Notes: generated by a model from the sequence alone, not told the origin. Positions 33,264-41,886 are shown, counted from the stretch's first letter. The stretch is 43,402 nt of DNA from Actinomycetes bacterium (GCA_021844425.1 JAKBTL010000127.1:1-43402), one strand, 5' to 3'. Program-made: numbers and translations.

Positions 33264-34991
33264 ATGAGCGACCGCCCCGACGACTACGCCGAACCGGAGG
33301 AGGGCACGCGAGACGGGCAGGGAGCGCCCGGAGCGCCCGGCGACCAGGGAGCGCCCGGAGCGCCCGGAGCGCTGCAGGGGCAGCCGTCACCTGGGGCGTC
33401 TCCGCCCCCGGGCGTCCAAGAACCCCACGAGACTCCCTGGTGGCAGCGGCCCTACCAGCAGCCATCCGGTGTGCCCTACCCAGGACAGCCCCATCCTGGC
33501 GAGGCCCAGTGGGGGTACCCCCCGGGCTCCCACGGCTCCTACGGGTACGAGTACGGGTACGGCCCCGGAGCACCCGGCAGCCCCGGCGGCCCCGGCGGAT
33601 GGCACGGCGGCAGCCCCGGAGCACCCGGCAGCCCCGGCGGCCCCGGCGGATGGCACGGCGGCCACTGGTCCCCCGGCCCCTGGGGGTGGAGCTACCCCGG
33701 GGGTGCGTGGAACCAGCCGTTGCACGGCCAGGGCGTCGGCGGCCCGAGGCGCCGCGGGAGGCTCGTCGCGGTCCTCGCAACCGGGCTGACGGTGCTCGCG
33801 CTGCTCGTCGGCGTCGGGATCGGCTACGGCGTGTGGAACGGCGGGAGCTCCGCGTCGACCGCGGGCCGCGCGCTGCTTCCCGGCGCCACACCGAAGGCGA
33901 CATCCACAGTCGGCTTGCCGGCTGCCACAGGGGCCGGCACAGGCAAGATCTCGTCCGCGGCCGGAGCGCCTGCGAACATCGCGACAATCGCGGCCAAGGT
34001 GGCACCGGACCTCGTGGACATCAACACCGTGCTCGGCTACCAGACAGAGGAAGCGGCGGGAACCGGGATGGTCCTCACGCCGACAGGAAAGGTCCTCACG
34101 AACAACCACGTGATCGAGGGCTCGACCAAGATCAGCGTGACCGACATCGGGAACGGGAAGACCTACGCCGCGTCGGTGCTCGGCTACACGCGGACACAGG
34201 ACGTGGCGGTGATCCAGCTGAAGGGTGCGTCGGGCCTGAAGACGGTGCACGTCGGCAACTCGTCGTCGGTCAAGGTCGGGGAGCCCATCGTGGGGATCGG
34301 CAACGCCGGTGGCACCGGCGGGAGCCCCAGCGCGGCAGGGGGCTCGGTGATCGCGCTCGACCAGTCCATCACAGCGAGCGACCAGGGCTCGCTGGGCACC
34401 ACCACCGAGCACCTGACCGGGATGATCGAGACCAACGCGGACATCCGGCCGGGGGACTCGGGCGGGCCGCTCGTCACGACGTCGGGAACGGTCGTGGGGA
34501 TGGACACCGCGGCGTCGGCGGCACAGGGTTTCAGCTTCCAGGGCGCGGTGACAGGGCAGGGCTACTCGATCCCCATCAACGAAGCGATGTCGTTCGCGCA
34601 CCAGATCATCGCGGGCAAGAGCAGCGCGACGGTGCACGTCGGGGGGACCGCGTTCCTCGGCGTCTACGTGAACGCGACCACCAGTACACGGACATCTCTC
34701 GGCGGCTTCGGGTTCGGGAGCACAGTGACAGCGACACCGTCGAGCACAGCGGCCCCGGTGAGCGGCGCGGCCATCGTGAACGTCATCCCCGGCACCCCGG
34801 CGCAGCACGCGGGCCTGGCGCCGGGGGACGTCATCACCAAGGTCGGAGGGACGGCGGTCACAAGCCCGAGCGGCCTGACCAAGATCATGCTCCGGTACCA
34901 CCCCGGCGACTCGGTGTCGGTCACGTGGACGACGCGTTCGGGCCAGTCGCAGTCCGCGACGGTGACGCTTGCGAACGGCCCTGCGGACTGA
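33264..34991 (+). CDS. HtrA/DegP-like membrane-anchored serine protease with PDZ domain
   Basis: Extracytoplasmic trypsin-like protease of the HtrA type, 575 residues. The ATG at 33264 follows GAGGAGAGAAG. Residues 1-175 are cytoplasmic, Pro/Gly-rich and disordered, with GAPGAPGDQ-type repeats and two 17-residue collagen-like repeats. One transmembrane helix follows (LVAVLATGLTVLALLVGVGI). The protease domain has the triad: His in VLTNNHVIEG, Asp in RTQDVAVIQL and Ser in RPGDSGGPLV. A PDZ domain closes the protein (AAIVNVIPGTPAQHAGLAPG, DVITKVGG). The 258-bp gap to gyrA holds no recognised gene or RNA. Its 3' end overlaps the convergent decarboxylase gene by 71 bases. Confidence 0.92.
   Translation: MSDRPDDYAEPEEGTRDGQGAPGAPGDQGAPGAPGALQGQPSPGASPPPGVQEPHETPWWQRPYQQPSGVPYPGQPHPGEAQWGYPPGSHGSYGYEYGYGPGAPGSPGGPGGWHGGSPGAPGSPGGPGGWHGGHWSPGPWGWSYPGGAWNQPLHGQGVGGPRRRGRLVAVLATGLTVLALLVGVGIGYGVWNGGSSASTAGRALLPGATPKATSTVGLPAATGAGTGKISSAAGAPANIATIAAKVAPDLVDINTVLGYQTEEAAGTGMVLTPTGKVLTNNHVIEGSTKISVTDIGNGKTYAASVLGYTRTQDVAVIQLKGASGLKTVHVGNSSSVKVGEPIVGIGNAGGTGGSPSAAGGSVIALDQSITASDQGSLGTTTEHLTGMIETNADIRPGDSGGPLVTTSGTVVGMDTAASAAQGFSFQGAVTGQGYSIPINEAMSFAHQIIAGKSSATVHVGGTAFLGVYVNATTSTRTSLGGFGFGSTVTATPSSTAAPVSGAAIVNVIPGTPAQHAGLAPGDVITKVGGTAVTSPSGLTKIMLRYHPGDSVSVTWTTRSGQSQSATVTLANGPAD
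33561..33662. repeat. Two-copy 51-bp repeat in the protease N-terminus
   Basis: Positions 33561-33611 and 33612-33662 are near-identical and encode PGAPGSPGGPGGWHGG twice, a Gly-Pro-rich, collagen-like unit. It is in frame and lies in the cytoplasmic segment before the membrane helix. Confidence 0.9.
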
Positions 34992-36546
34992 CGGACCGAC
35001 CGAGCGCGAGCCGTCTCAGGGACTCGAGCAGACCGAGCGCGTCCTTCGCGGTCGTGAGCCAGTTGACGACCCCGGCGCGCAGGTAGGTGCGGCCGCGCAA
35101 CCTGGTCGTCGAGACCCACGCCTCTCCTGACACCTCGAGGGCGCGTTGGAGGCCGTCCTGGTGGGCGTCGAGCTCGGCGCCGGACATGCCGGGCGCGAGG
35201 TGGCGGAAGCAGACGATGGAGAGGTCCGGCTCGGCGACCGCGGCCTCGAAGTCCTGCGAGCGTGCGATCTCGGCGGCGAGGAAGGCGGCGACGTCGATGC
35301 CGTGCTCCACGAGCCGCGCGAACCCCTCGGTGCCGACGTGCTTCCAGGACGTCCAGAGCTTCAGGGCCCGCAACCGACGCGTACCCTCCATCGAGTACTC
35401 GAGCCAGTTGAGCGGCTCGGCTTCGGGGACCGCCGAGCGGTAGTACTCCGGGGAGCTGCGGAAGGTCTCGTGGAGGTCCTCGCGCCGGCGCACCACCAGA
35501 CCGCCGATGTCGTACGCCTGGAAGAGCCACTTGTGCGGGTCGACCGTGACCGAGTCGGCGAGCTCGAGGCCCCGGACGCGGTGCGCGTCGCGTGGGGAGA
35601 GCCGCGCCGCGCCGCCGTACGCGGCGTCGACGTGCAGCCAGAGGCCCTCGCGGCGCGCCAGGTCGGCGAGCGCGGGGACGTCGTCCACCGATCCCGTGTT
35701 GGTCGTGCCACATACCGCGACCACGCACAACGGCACGAGCCCTGCAGCCTTGTCCTCGGCGACGCGGCGCGCGACGGGGTCTGCCCGCAGACGGTAGCCC
35801 TCGTCGGGCTCCACGACGACGAGGGCCTCGGGCGGGAAGCCCAGCATGTCGAGAGCCCTGCGGATCGAGAAGTGGGCCTGGTCCGAGACGTACACGCGGG
35901 CGAGCCCGAGCAGCGCCCCGCGCGGCGGCCGGTCCGCTCCGGTCAGGCGAGCGAGGTGGCGGTCACGGGCGACGGTCATCGCCATGATGTTCGCCATCAC
36001 CCCGCCGGAGGTGAGGACGCCCCACGCGTCGGGCCCCGCGCCGACGAGGTCGGCGAGCCATCGGGTCACCTCCTCTTCGACGAGCGCCCCGACGGGCCCG
36101 GAGTGGAAGACGTCGATCCCCTGGTGGAACACCTGGGAGAGCATCTCGCCGACCACGGACATCGGCAGGGGCGGCGGGGTGAAGTACGCGAAGGAGCGCG
36201 GGTGGTACGCGTTGTACTCGAAGGGCACGAGGCGTGCGCGGACTTCGTCGAGGACCGCCGACGAGGGGCTGGGGACCGCCGGCGCGGGGCCCGGCGCACC
36301 CGAGGGGCCGAAGAACTGGTCGCGCAGCTGCTGGTACGAGTCCGGGCCGACCGGGCGTACGAGCGCCTCGTCGTAGAGGTAGTCGAGCGCGAGCGCCCAC
36401 GCGTCGCGGCCGAGGTCCTCGAGCACCTTGCGCGCAGGCGCAGCGGCGAGGTCGAACATGGCCGGCTCGGGGTGCCAGTCGAACCTGGAAGCGCCCGCAG
36501 CCGGCTCGAAGACGGCGCGGTCGAAGGCGGAGGTCGGGTCGTCCAT
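34921..36546 (-). CDS. Pyridoxal-phosphate-dependent decarboxylase (group II, aromatic amino acid decarboxylase-like)
   Basis: Decarboxylates an amino acid using PLP; the substrate cannot be told from sequence. The product is 541 residues from the ATG at 36546 (MDDPTSAFDRAVFEP). Family segments are YHPRSFAYFTPPPLPMSVV, GVLTSGGVMANIMAMTVARD, YVSDQAHFSIRRALDMLGF, LWLHVDAAYGGAARLS (the PLP-binding Asp) and VDPHKWLFQAYDIGGLVV, whose Lys forms the Schiff base. The C-terminal domain ends with LRAGVVNWLTTAKDAL and a Ser-rich tail. That tail is encoded within the 71-base overlap with the HtrA-like gene on the other strand, so only the non-conserved end is shared. Confidence 0.92.
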   Translation of the reverse strand: MDDPTSAFDRAVFEPAAGASRFDWHPEPAMFDLAAAPARKVLEDLGRDAWALALDYLYDEALVRPVGPDSYQQLRDQFFGPSGAPGPAPAVPSPSSAVLDEVRARLVPFEYNAYHPRSFAYFTPPPLPMSVVGEMLSQVFHQGIDVFHSGPVGALVEEEVTRWLADLVGAGPDAWGVLTSGGVMANIMAMTVARDRHLARLTGADRPPRGALLGLARVYVSDQAHFSIRRALDMLGFPPEALVVVEPDEGYRLRADPVARRVAEDKAAGLVPLCVVAVCGTTNTGSVDDVPALADLARREGLWLHVDAAYGGAARLSPRDAHRVRGLELADSVTVDPHKWLFQAYDIGGLVVRRREDLHETFRSSPEYYRSAVPEAEPLNWLEYSMEGTRRLRALKLWTSWKHVGTEGFARLVEHGIDVAAFLAAEIARSQDFEAAVAEPDLSIVCFRHLAPGMSGAELDAHQDGLQRALEVSGEAWVSTTRLRGRTYLRAGVVNWLTTAKDALGLLESLRRLALGRSVSPQGRSQASPSRTATGPNASST

Positions 36547-36574
36547 CGCCCGATGCTCGCACGTCACGGGGCGG

Positions 36575-36694
36575 TCCGTGCCCCGGCCCGTGCCCTGGCC
36601 CCTGCCCCGGCCCGTGCCCTGACCCCTGCCCCGGCCCGTGCCCTGACCCCTGCCCCGGCCCGTGCCCTGACCCCTGCCCCGGCCCGTGCCCTGG
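36575..36694. repeat. 24-bp tandem repeat array between the decarboxylase and OsmC genes
   Basis: Four full 24-bp units (CCCCTGCCCCGGCCCGTGCCCTG followed by A or G) run from 36599 to 36694, with partial units before them from about 36575. They fill nearly all of the 150-bp gap. Transcribed, they would be C-rich on the plus strand and G-rich on the minus strand. They have no spacers and are not CRISPR. They lie upstream of the decarboxylase gene and downstream of OsmC, so they may interfere with either promoter or terminator. Confidence 0.92.
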
Positions 36695-36696
36695 AC

Positions 36697-37269
36697 TCAG
36701 GGAAGCGGCGTGCCGTTCAGCGTCGCGGCGAGGGTGACGTCGATGGGGTGCCGCAGGCTCTGGGCCGCGTGGCAGGCGCGCTCCGCGTGGGCGACGAGGG
36801 AGGCCGTCGCCTCCGGGCCCGCGGGGGACTCGATGTCGAGTTTCACGGTCACCTGCTCGAAGTAGGCGGGGGCGTCATCGATGCCGTACTTCTCGGTGTT
36901 GAAGAAAGTGGCCCGTACGTCGGCCTGGGCATCGAAGATCTCGACGTCGTAGAGCGGCGCGAACCGCGCCACCTGGGTGAGCAGTCAGAACGCCACCGCG
37001 GCCATGAGGAATTGCAAGGGGGAGGGGGCGGTGTCGTCACCGCCTCGGTCGGCGGGCTCGTCGGAATGGACCGTGAAGCGGCCGAGGCGGCCCTCGATGC
37101 GCGTGTCCGCCACGATGCGGGCGACGGCCCTGGTCGTCACCTTCCGATCCGGGATCGCCTTGGCCGATTTCTCGGCGCGGATGCGATCGATCTCTGCACG
37201 CTGGCGTTCGAGATCCACGCGCCCGTGCACCTTGCGCGCAGTACCGGCTTCGTCGGGCTCCGTGCCCAC
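36697..37269 (-). CDS. OsmC-family peroxidase-like protein with an in-frame UGA at the active-site cysteine (probable selenoprotein)
   Basis: Two ORFs in the same frame are separated by a single TGA at 36985-36987. Joined, they make one full-length OsmC-family protein of about 190 residues: LGRFTVHSDEP, PSPLQFLMAAVAF-[UGA]-LLTQVARFAPLYDVEIF, and AHAERACHAAQSLRHPIDV. OsmC proteins reduce hydroperoxides with two cysteines. The UGA sits exactly where the first, peroxidatic Cys is expected after LLAALx-type helix residues; the second Cys is present (ERACHAA). TGA differs from TGC by one base. Directly downstream the mRNA can fold a 9-bp hairpin with a GUU loop (see 36953-36973). OsmC-like selenoproteins have been reported from marine metagenomes. 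The alternative is a recent nonsense mutation. The start used is a GTG at 37269 and is uncertain. Confidence 0.8.
36953..36973 (-). promoter_or_regulatory. SECIS-like hairpin just downstream of the OsmC UGA
   Basis: On the minus strand the sequence GGCGCG-GUU-CGCGCC forms a perfect 6-bp stem, extended by three outer pairs (GGU with GCU, including G-U pairs). The loop's first base, G, lies 21 bases after the UGA. Bacterial SECIS elements are small hairpins in this range with G among the first two loop bases, bound by SelB. The sequence also encodes protein, and high GC makes chance hairpins common, so this supports but does not prove selenocysteine insertion. Confidence 0.6.
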
Positions 37270-37304
37270 CGCGTCATGCTACGCCTGGCGCCCGTGGGTG
37301 CCGG

Positions 37305-38270
37305 TCACTCGGCGAGGACGCCCACGCCGGCGGCGCGCGCAGCGGCCTCGAATGCCGCGAGCCTCCCTCGGGGCACGAAGGCGTGGTTCCACGCGTCGGG
37401 GTCGAAGCCGACCCGGGTGCCGACGACGAGCCCGTCCGTGCGGAGCCGGACGTCGAGGTAGTCGGACGCGGCGAGCCGCTCGGTCAGCTCGCCGAAGGCT
37501 GCGCGGGGGAGCACCTCGCAGACCACGACGGGCCGGCTCTGGGCGAGCACGCCCGCAGCGCCTCGCAGGACGAGGTGCTCGGTCCCTTCCGTGTCGACCT
37601 TCACGATGCCGACCTGCGGCCTGCCGATCGCCAGCCACAGGTCGTCGAGCGTGCGCGTGTCGACCTCGACGGCCGTCGCGATCTCCTCTTTGAAGGCGGG
37701 GTCGAGCGACGCGCTCGTCTCCACGATCCCGCCGCAAGGCGCTGGAAGGTAGAGCATCGCCTTCCCGGTCTTGTCGCTCATGGCGACCTCGTGGCGATGG
37801 ACACGGCGCCTGAGCCGGGAGTTGAGCGCGAGGTTCGCGTCGAGAAGGGCGCCGAGCGCGGGCAGGGGCTCCACCGCGTGCACCTGCAGGGTCCGGTTGG
37901 CCGCGGCGGCGAGCAGGGAGTACAGGCCGGTGTTCGCGCCGACGTCGACGACGGCGCCGGTGCTGGCGCGGGCGAGCTCTACGAAGAGCGCGGGGAGCGG
38001 GGGCTCGAACCCCCAGAGTCCCCCTTCCCCCACCTGCCGCGCGATCTGGTCCGCTCCGCCGTGCCGCTGCATGCGCACGTGCACACGACGCCCGCCGTTC
38101 GAGGCCGCCACGTCGACCGACGCGAGATCCTCGCCGCTCACCCGACGGAGGCGGTCTGCAGACCGGTACGCGCCGAGGAGATCTGCTGCCGCCGCGAGGG
38201 CGACGGCGCGGCCGGCCGGGCGCAGCACACGCACGGCCGCTCGACGGATCCTTGGGTGCACCACGGCCAA
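37305..38270 (-). CDS. FkbM family methyltransferase
   Basis: SAM-dependent O-methyltransferase of the FkbM type, 321 residues; substrates in this family are often sugars or polyketides, and this one is unknown. Motif I is VVDVGANTGLYSLLAAAANR, followed by VHAVEPLPALGALLDANLAL and the FkbM-typical VDTRTLDDL and VGIVKVDTEGTEHLVLRGA block. The start is uncertain: the frame opens with TTG at 38270, with GTGs at 38264 and 38261 (VHPRIRRAAVRVL). It lies 35 bp after the OsmC gene's start side and is divergent from the aminotransferase-like gene, with an 83-bp gap between them. Confidence 0.88.
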   Translation of the reverse strand: MAVVHPRIRRAAVRVLRPAGRAVALAAAADLLGAYRSADRLRRVSGEDLASVDVAASNGGRRVHVRMQRHGGADQIARQVGEGGLWGFEPPLPALFVELARASTGAVVDVGANTGLYSLLAAAANRTLQVHAVEPLPALGALLDANLALNSRLRRRVHRHEVAMSDKTGKAMLYLPAPCGGIVETSASLDPAFKEEIATAVEVDTRTLDDLWLAIGRPQVGIVKVDTEGTEHLVLRGAAGVLAQSRPVVVCEVLPRAAFGELTERLAASDYLDVRLRTDGLVVGTRVGFDPDAWNHAFVPRGRLAAFEAAARAAGVGVLAE

Positions 38271-38353
38271 TCATGCCCCGGGACGCCGCACGAGAGGCTA
38301 TACACGGAGGCACGAAGGCTCACGGCGAGCGCGAGGGGAAGGGATGGAGGGCG

Positions 38354-39655
38354 GTGCAGGTGGCTGAGGGCCGTCCGACGTCGCTCGACACGGACTGGGT
38401 CCGAGCCCAGTTCCCGGCGCTCCGCGCGGCGGCCTCCGCCTCGCCCCAGCGGATCTTCCTGGACGCGCCCGGCGGCACCCAGGTGCCCGAGGGCGTCGTG
38501 GCGGCCATGCGCACGTACCTGGTCGAGTCCAACTCCAACATCGACGGCGCCTACGAGCCCAGTCGCCGCACCGACGAGCTGATCGCCGAAGCCCGCCGCT
38601 ATGCAGGGGCCTTCGTTGGGGGCGACCCCGACGGGATCGCGTTCGGCCAGAACATGACGACGCTGAACTTCAATCTCGTCCGTGCCGTCGGCCGCACGCT
38701 CTCTCCAGGCGACGAGATCCTGACCACGGCCTTGGACCACGAGGGGAACGTCTCGCCGTGGCTGCTCATGGCAGAAGACCGCGGCCTCGTGGTGCGCGAG
38801 GTCGGGCTGACCGAGCAGCTCGACGTCGACCTCGAGGACCTGCGCCGGAAGCTGAGCGACCGGACCCGGGTGGTGGCCTTCTGTCTCGCCTCGAACGCCG
38901 TCGGCACGGTGACCCGGGCCCGCGAGATCGCCGACCTCGCTCACGCCGCCGGCGCGCTGGCATGGGGCGATGCGGTGGCCTACGCGCCGCACCGGCGCGT
39001 CGACGTGCGCTCGCTCGGCCTCGACGTGGTCCTGTGCTCGCCGTACAAGTTCTTCGGGCCCCACCTCGGGATGGCGTGGATCCGGCCGGACCTGGCTTCC
39101 TCGCTTCCGGCGGAGAGGGTCCGTCCCGCGGCCGAGGTGCCGCCAGGGCACCGCTTCGAGACGGGGACGCTCAGCCATGAGGCGATCGCCGGGTTCGTCG
39201 CGGCGCTGGACTACCTCGCGGCGCTGGGCTCGGGCGGCGACCTCGCGGCGCTGGGCTCGGGCGGCGACCGCGCGGCGAGATTGCGCGCGGCGTACGACGT
39301 GATCCAACGGCACGAGTCCGGCCTCGCCGGCGCCCTCGGCGCGGGGATCGCAGGGATCGCCGGCGTGCGTCCGGTCGGAATGCCCGCCGACAGCGCGGCC
39401 CGGGTCCCGACGTTCGGCCTCGTGTGCGAACGGATGGCGCCTCGCCGGCTGGCAGAGGCCCTGGGCGACGCCGGCATCTACGTGTGGGACGGGAACTTCT
39501 ACGCGAAGCGGGTCGTCGAGACGCTCGGCTTGGACCTCGACGAGGGGCTCTTGCGCATCGGGATCGCGCACTACAACACCCAGGCGGAGATCGACCGGCT
39601 GCTCGACGTCCTCGGGCGGGTCTTGCGAGCGGCGGCGAGCCAGGACGAGCGGTGA
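38354..39655 (+). CDS. Class V aminotransferase / cysteine-desulfurase-like protein lacking the catalytic cysteine
   Basis: PLP enzyme of fold type I, 433 residues from a GTG at 38354 preceded by GGAGGG. Family segments: RIFLDAPGGTQVPEGVV, NSNIDGAYEPSRRTDELI, FGQNMTTLNFNLVRAVG, TTALDHEGNVSPWLLMAE, VAFCLASNAVGTV, the PLP-Asp region WGDAVAYAPHRRVDV and the PLP-Lys in CSPYKFFGPHLGMAWI. It matches the VC1184-type desulfurase-like subfamily, where the C-terminal active-site Cys segment is replaced by LRIGIAHYNTQAEIDRLL. True desulfurase activity is therefore unlikely. A perfect 27-bp duplication at 39214-39267 repeats LAALGSGGD in a surface loop. It is convergent with nrdJ. Confidence 0.88.
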   Translation: MQVAEGRPTSLDTDWVRAQFPALRAAASASPQRIFLDAPGGTQVPEGVVAAMRTYLVESNSNIDGAYEPSRRTDELIAEARRYAGAFVGGDPDGIAFGQNMTTLNFNLVRAVGRTLSPGDEILTTALDHEGNVSPWLLMAEDRGLVVREVGLTEQLDVDLEDLRRKLSDRTRVVAFCLASNAVGTVTRAREIADLAHAAGALAWGDAVAYAPHRRVDVRSLGLDVVLCSPYKFFGPHLGMAWIRPDLASSLPAERVRPAAEVPPGHRFETGTLSHEAIAGFVAALDYLAALGSGGDLAALGSGGDRAARLRAAYDVIQRHESGLAGALGAGIAGIAGVRPVGMPADSAARVPTFGLVCERMAPRRLAEALGDAGIYVWDGNFYAKRVVETLGLDLDEGLLRIGIAHYNTQAEIDRLLDVLGRVLRAAASQDER

Positions 39656-39684
39656 GCGCGTCCGAGTCCGGTCACAGCGCATGC

Positions 39685-41886
39685 TCAGAACTCGCAGACG
39701 TGACCCTCGCACCCGCCGCTGAAGGTGTCGGCGATCTGGACAGCAGGTCCCGGCACCGGCGACGGCGCCGCCACGGTGAGGACCTGGCCCGGTCGTGACC
39801 CGTCCCGGTAGATCGTGATGCCCTTCACCTTGGCCCGCCACGCGGCCAGGTAGAGGGCGCGCACGTCGGCGACCGTCGCCTTGGCCGGCAGGTTCACGGT
39901 CTTGGCCACCGCGGCGTCGACGTGGCGCTGGATGGCGGCCTGCATCTGGAGGTGCCGCTCCGGGGAGATCTCGAGCGCCGTCACGAACGCGGCGCGCACC
40001 TCGGGGGGGACCTCGCGAAGCTGGCGGACCGTTCCGGTGCGTTCGACCTCGGCCACGAGCCCCTCGGAGTAGAAGCCCCCCCGGCGCGCCGTGCGCTCGA
40101 AGAGGGGGTTGGTCTCCGCCAGGTCTCGGCCGAGCACGTGGCGCCGGTAGGAAAGGGCGAACATCGGCTCGATCCCCGAGGTGGTCCCGGCGATGAGCGA
40201 GATGGTGCCCGTCGGAGCGATGGAGGTGAGCTGGGCATTTCGAAGGGGCCCGATCCCGCGGGACGGGAAGCGGCTTCGGTCGTAGAGGGGGAACGGACCG
40301 CGCTCGGCGGCGAGGGCCGACGACGCCCTCCGGGCCTCGCTCTCGACGAACCCCATGAGCCGGGCCGCCAGCCGGAGGGCGGGCGCGGAGTCGTAGGGGA
40401 TCCCCAGGCTCGCCAGCATCTCGGCCAGGCCCATCAGCCCGAGCCCGACCTTGCGCGCCGCGTGGGCCGGCGCTTCCAGCTCTTCGACGGGGTAGCGGCT
40501 GACGTCGATCACGTCGTCGAGGAAGCGAACTGCCAGCTGGACGGTGGCGCCGAGACGCGCGAAGTCGAGCTTGCGGCCGTCGACGAAGCGGGCCAGGTTC
40601 AGCGATCCGAGGTTGCACGACTCGTACGGCAAGAGCGGCACCTCCCCGCAAGGGTTGGTGGCTTCGATGCGGCCCAGGGCGGGCAGGGGATTGTCCCGGT
40701 TGACCCGGTTGAGGAACAGGAGCCCGGGGTCGCCCCCCTGCCAGGCCGCAGCGCAGATGCGGTCGAAGAGCTCGTTCGCCGCGATCCTGCCCGCCGTCCT
40801 GCCGGTGCGAGGGTTGACCAGACGGTGCTCGTCCCCTCGGACCACACCGCGCATGAAGCGCTCCGAGACCCCGACCGAGAGGTTGAAGTGCTCGAGGACG
40901 CCGGGGACCTGCTTCGCCTCGACGAGCTCGACGATGTCGGGATGGGACACATCGAGCACCGCCATCGAGGCGCCTCGGCGACGTCCTCCGTCGGAGACCA
41001 CCCGGGCGGCGGCGTCGAACACCGAGAGGAACGAGACCGGTCCGCTGGCGACACCGCCGGGGCTCGCCACGCGGTCGCCTTTCGGGCGCAACCGGGAAAA
41101 GGAGTACCCGGTGCCGCCTCCGGCCTGGTACAAGAGCGCGGCGTTGCCGAGCGTCTCGAAGATGGAGGTGAGCGAGTCCTCCAGGGGGAGCACCACGCAG
41201 CCCGAGAGCAGCCCGAGGCTCGTCCCGGCGTTCATGAGCGTCGGGGAATTGGGCAGGAACTCGAGGCGGCGCAGCGCGTCGGAGAAGGCCTCGGCCCACC
41301 GGCCGGAGCTGGCAGGTCGCCACTGGTCCTCGGCCTGCGCGACGTAGGCGGCAGCTCGGTCCATCATCTGGCCAGTCGACTCGATCACGCGCCCGCGGCG
41401 GTCCTTCAAGAGGTAGCGCTCCTCGAGGACCGCGACCGCCCCCAGCCCGAGCTTGAGCTCGTCGCGCACGCCGAGCTGCGCCTTGGCGTGGCGGATCTCG
41501 GCGTGCCTCTGGCGGTAGAGGACGTAGGCGCGGCCCACATCGGCGGCGTCCGAGGTCATGAGCACGTGCTCGACGAGGTCCTGGACGTCTTCGACCCCGG
41601 GCGGCCGGTTGCCGAAGCGCTCTGCGAGCTCGGCGCTCACGACGTCTGCGACTCTCGCGGCAAGCCCGGCGTCGGGCCTGCCCACCTCGCGGGCGGCCTG
41701 CGCGACGGCCGCTTCGATCCGGCTCTTGTCGAAGGCGACGACCCGGCCGTCGCGCGTGCGCAGCTGCTTCGGGCGGGCGTGCGCGGAGCCGGGCGCACGC
41801 GGGGCATGCGCGGAGCCGGGCTCACGCGCGGACCCAGGCCTCAGCTGCCGGCCTGGGGCCTCACGAAGCGCGCTGGACCGGCGCAT
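39685..41886 (-). CDS. nrdJ: Vitamin B12-dependent (class II) ribonucleotide reductase
   Basis: Makes deoxyribonucleotides using adenosylcobalamin, independent of oxygen. The product is 733 residues. An N-terminal ATP-cone is visible (LRTRDGRVVAFDKSRIEAAV). The barrel has LPNSPTLMNAGTSLGLLSGC (first redox Cys), the thiyl motif ATNPCGEVPLLPYESCNLGS with its Cys and Glu, and LTSIAPTGTISLIAGTTSGI. The C-terminal shuttle pair is CEGHVC, then E-F. All key residues are there. The start is uncertain: the ATG at 41886 has no ribosome binding site, and the first 40 residues contain a repeat of PGSAHA. A cobalamin riboswitch was looked for in the 134 bp upstream and not found. Confidence 0.94.
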   Translation of the reverse strand: MRRSSALREAPGRQLRPGSAREPGSAHAPRAPGSAHARPKQLRTRDGRVVAFDKSRIEAAVAQAAREVGRPDAGLAARVADVVSAELAERFGNRPPGVEDVQDLVEHVLMTSDAADVGRAYVLYRQRHAEIRHAKAQLGVRDELKLGLGAVAVLEERYLLKDRRGRVIESTGQMMDRAAAYVAQAEDQWRPASSGRWAEAFSDALRRLEFLPNSPTLMNAGTSLGLLSGCVVLPLEDSLTSIFETLGNAALLYQAGGGTGYSFSRLRPKGDRVASPGGVASGPVSFLSVFDAAARVVSDGGRRRGASMAVLDVSHPDIVELVEAKQVPGVLEHFNLSVGVSERFMRGVVRGDEHRLVNPRTGRTAGRIAANELFDRICAAAWQGGDPGLLFLNRVNRDNPLPALGRIEATNPCGEVPLLPYESCNLGSLNLARFVDGRKLDFARLGATVQLAVRFLDDVIDVSRYPVEELEAPAHAARKVGLGLMGLAEMLASLGIPYDSAPALRLAARLMGFVESEARRASSALAAERGPFPLYDRSRFPSRGIGPLRNAQLTSIAPTGTISLIAGTTSGIEPMFALSYRRHVLGRDLAETNPLFERTARRGGFYSEGLVAEVERTGTVRQLREVPPEVRAAFVTALEISPERHLQMQAAIQRHVDAAVAKTVNLPAKATVADVRALYLAAWRAKVKGITIYRDGSRPGQVLTVAAPSPVPGPAVQIADTFSGGCEGHVCEF

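Noticed and set aside
36575..36694. 24-bp repeats as a CRISPR array
   Set aside because: No spacers, C-rich simple repeat, no cas genes.
36985..36987. Reading the OsmC region as two separate genes
   Set aside because: Neither half would make a stable OsmC fold alone, both are in the same frame with a single codon between matching family segments, and the second half has no ribosome binding site.
38138..41323. Long minus-strand ORF of over 1000 codons across the aminotransferase and nrdJ genes
   Set aside because: It is a shadow of two well-supported genes in other frames, is rich in Arg and Pro, and shows no domain.
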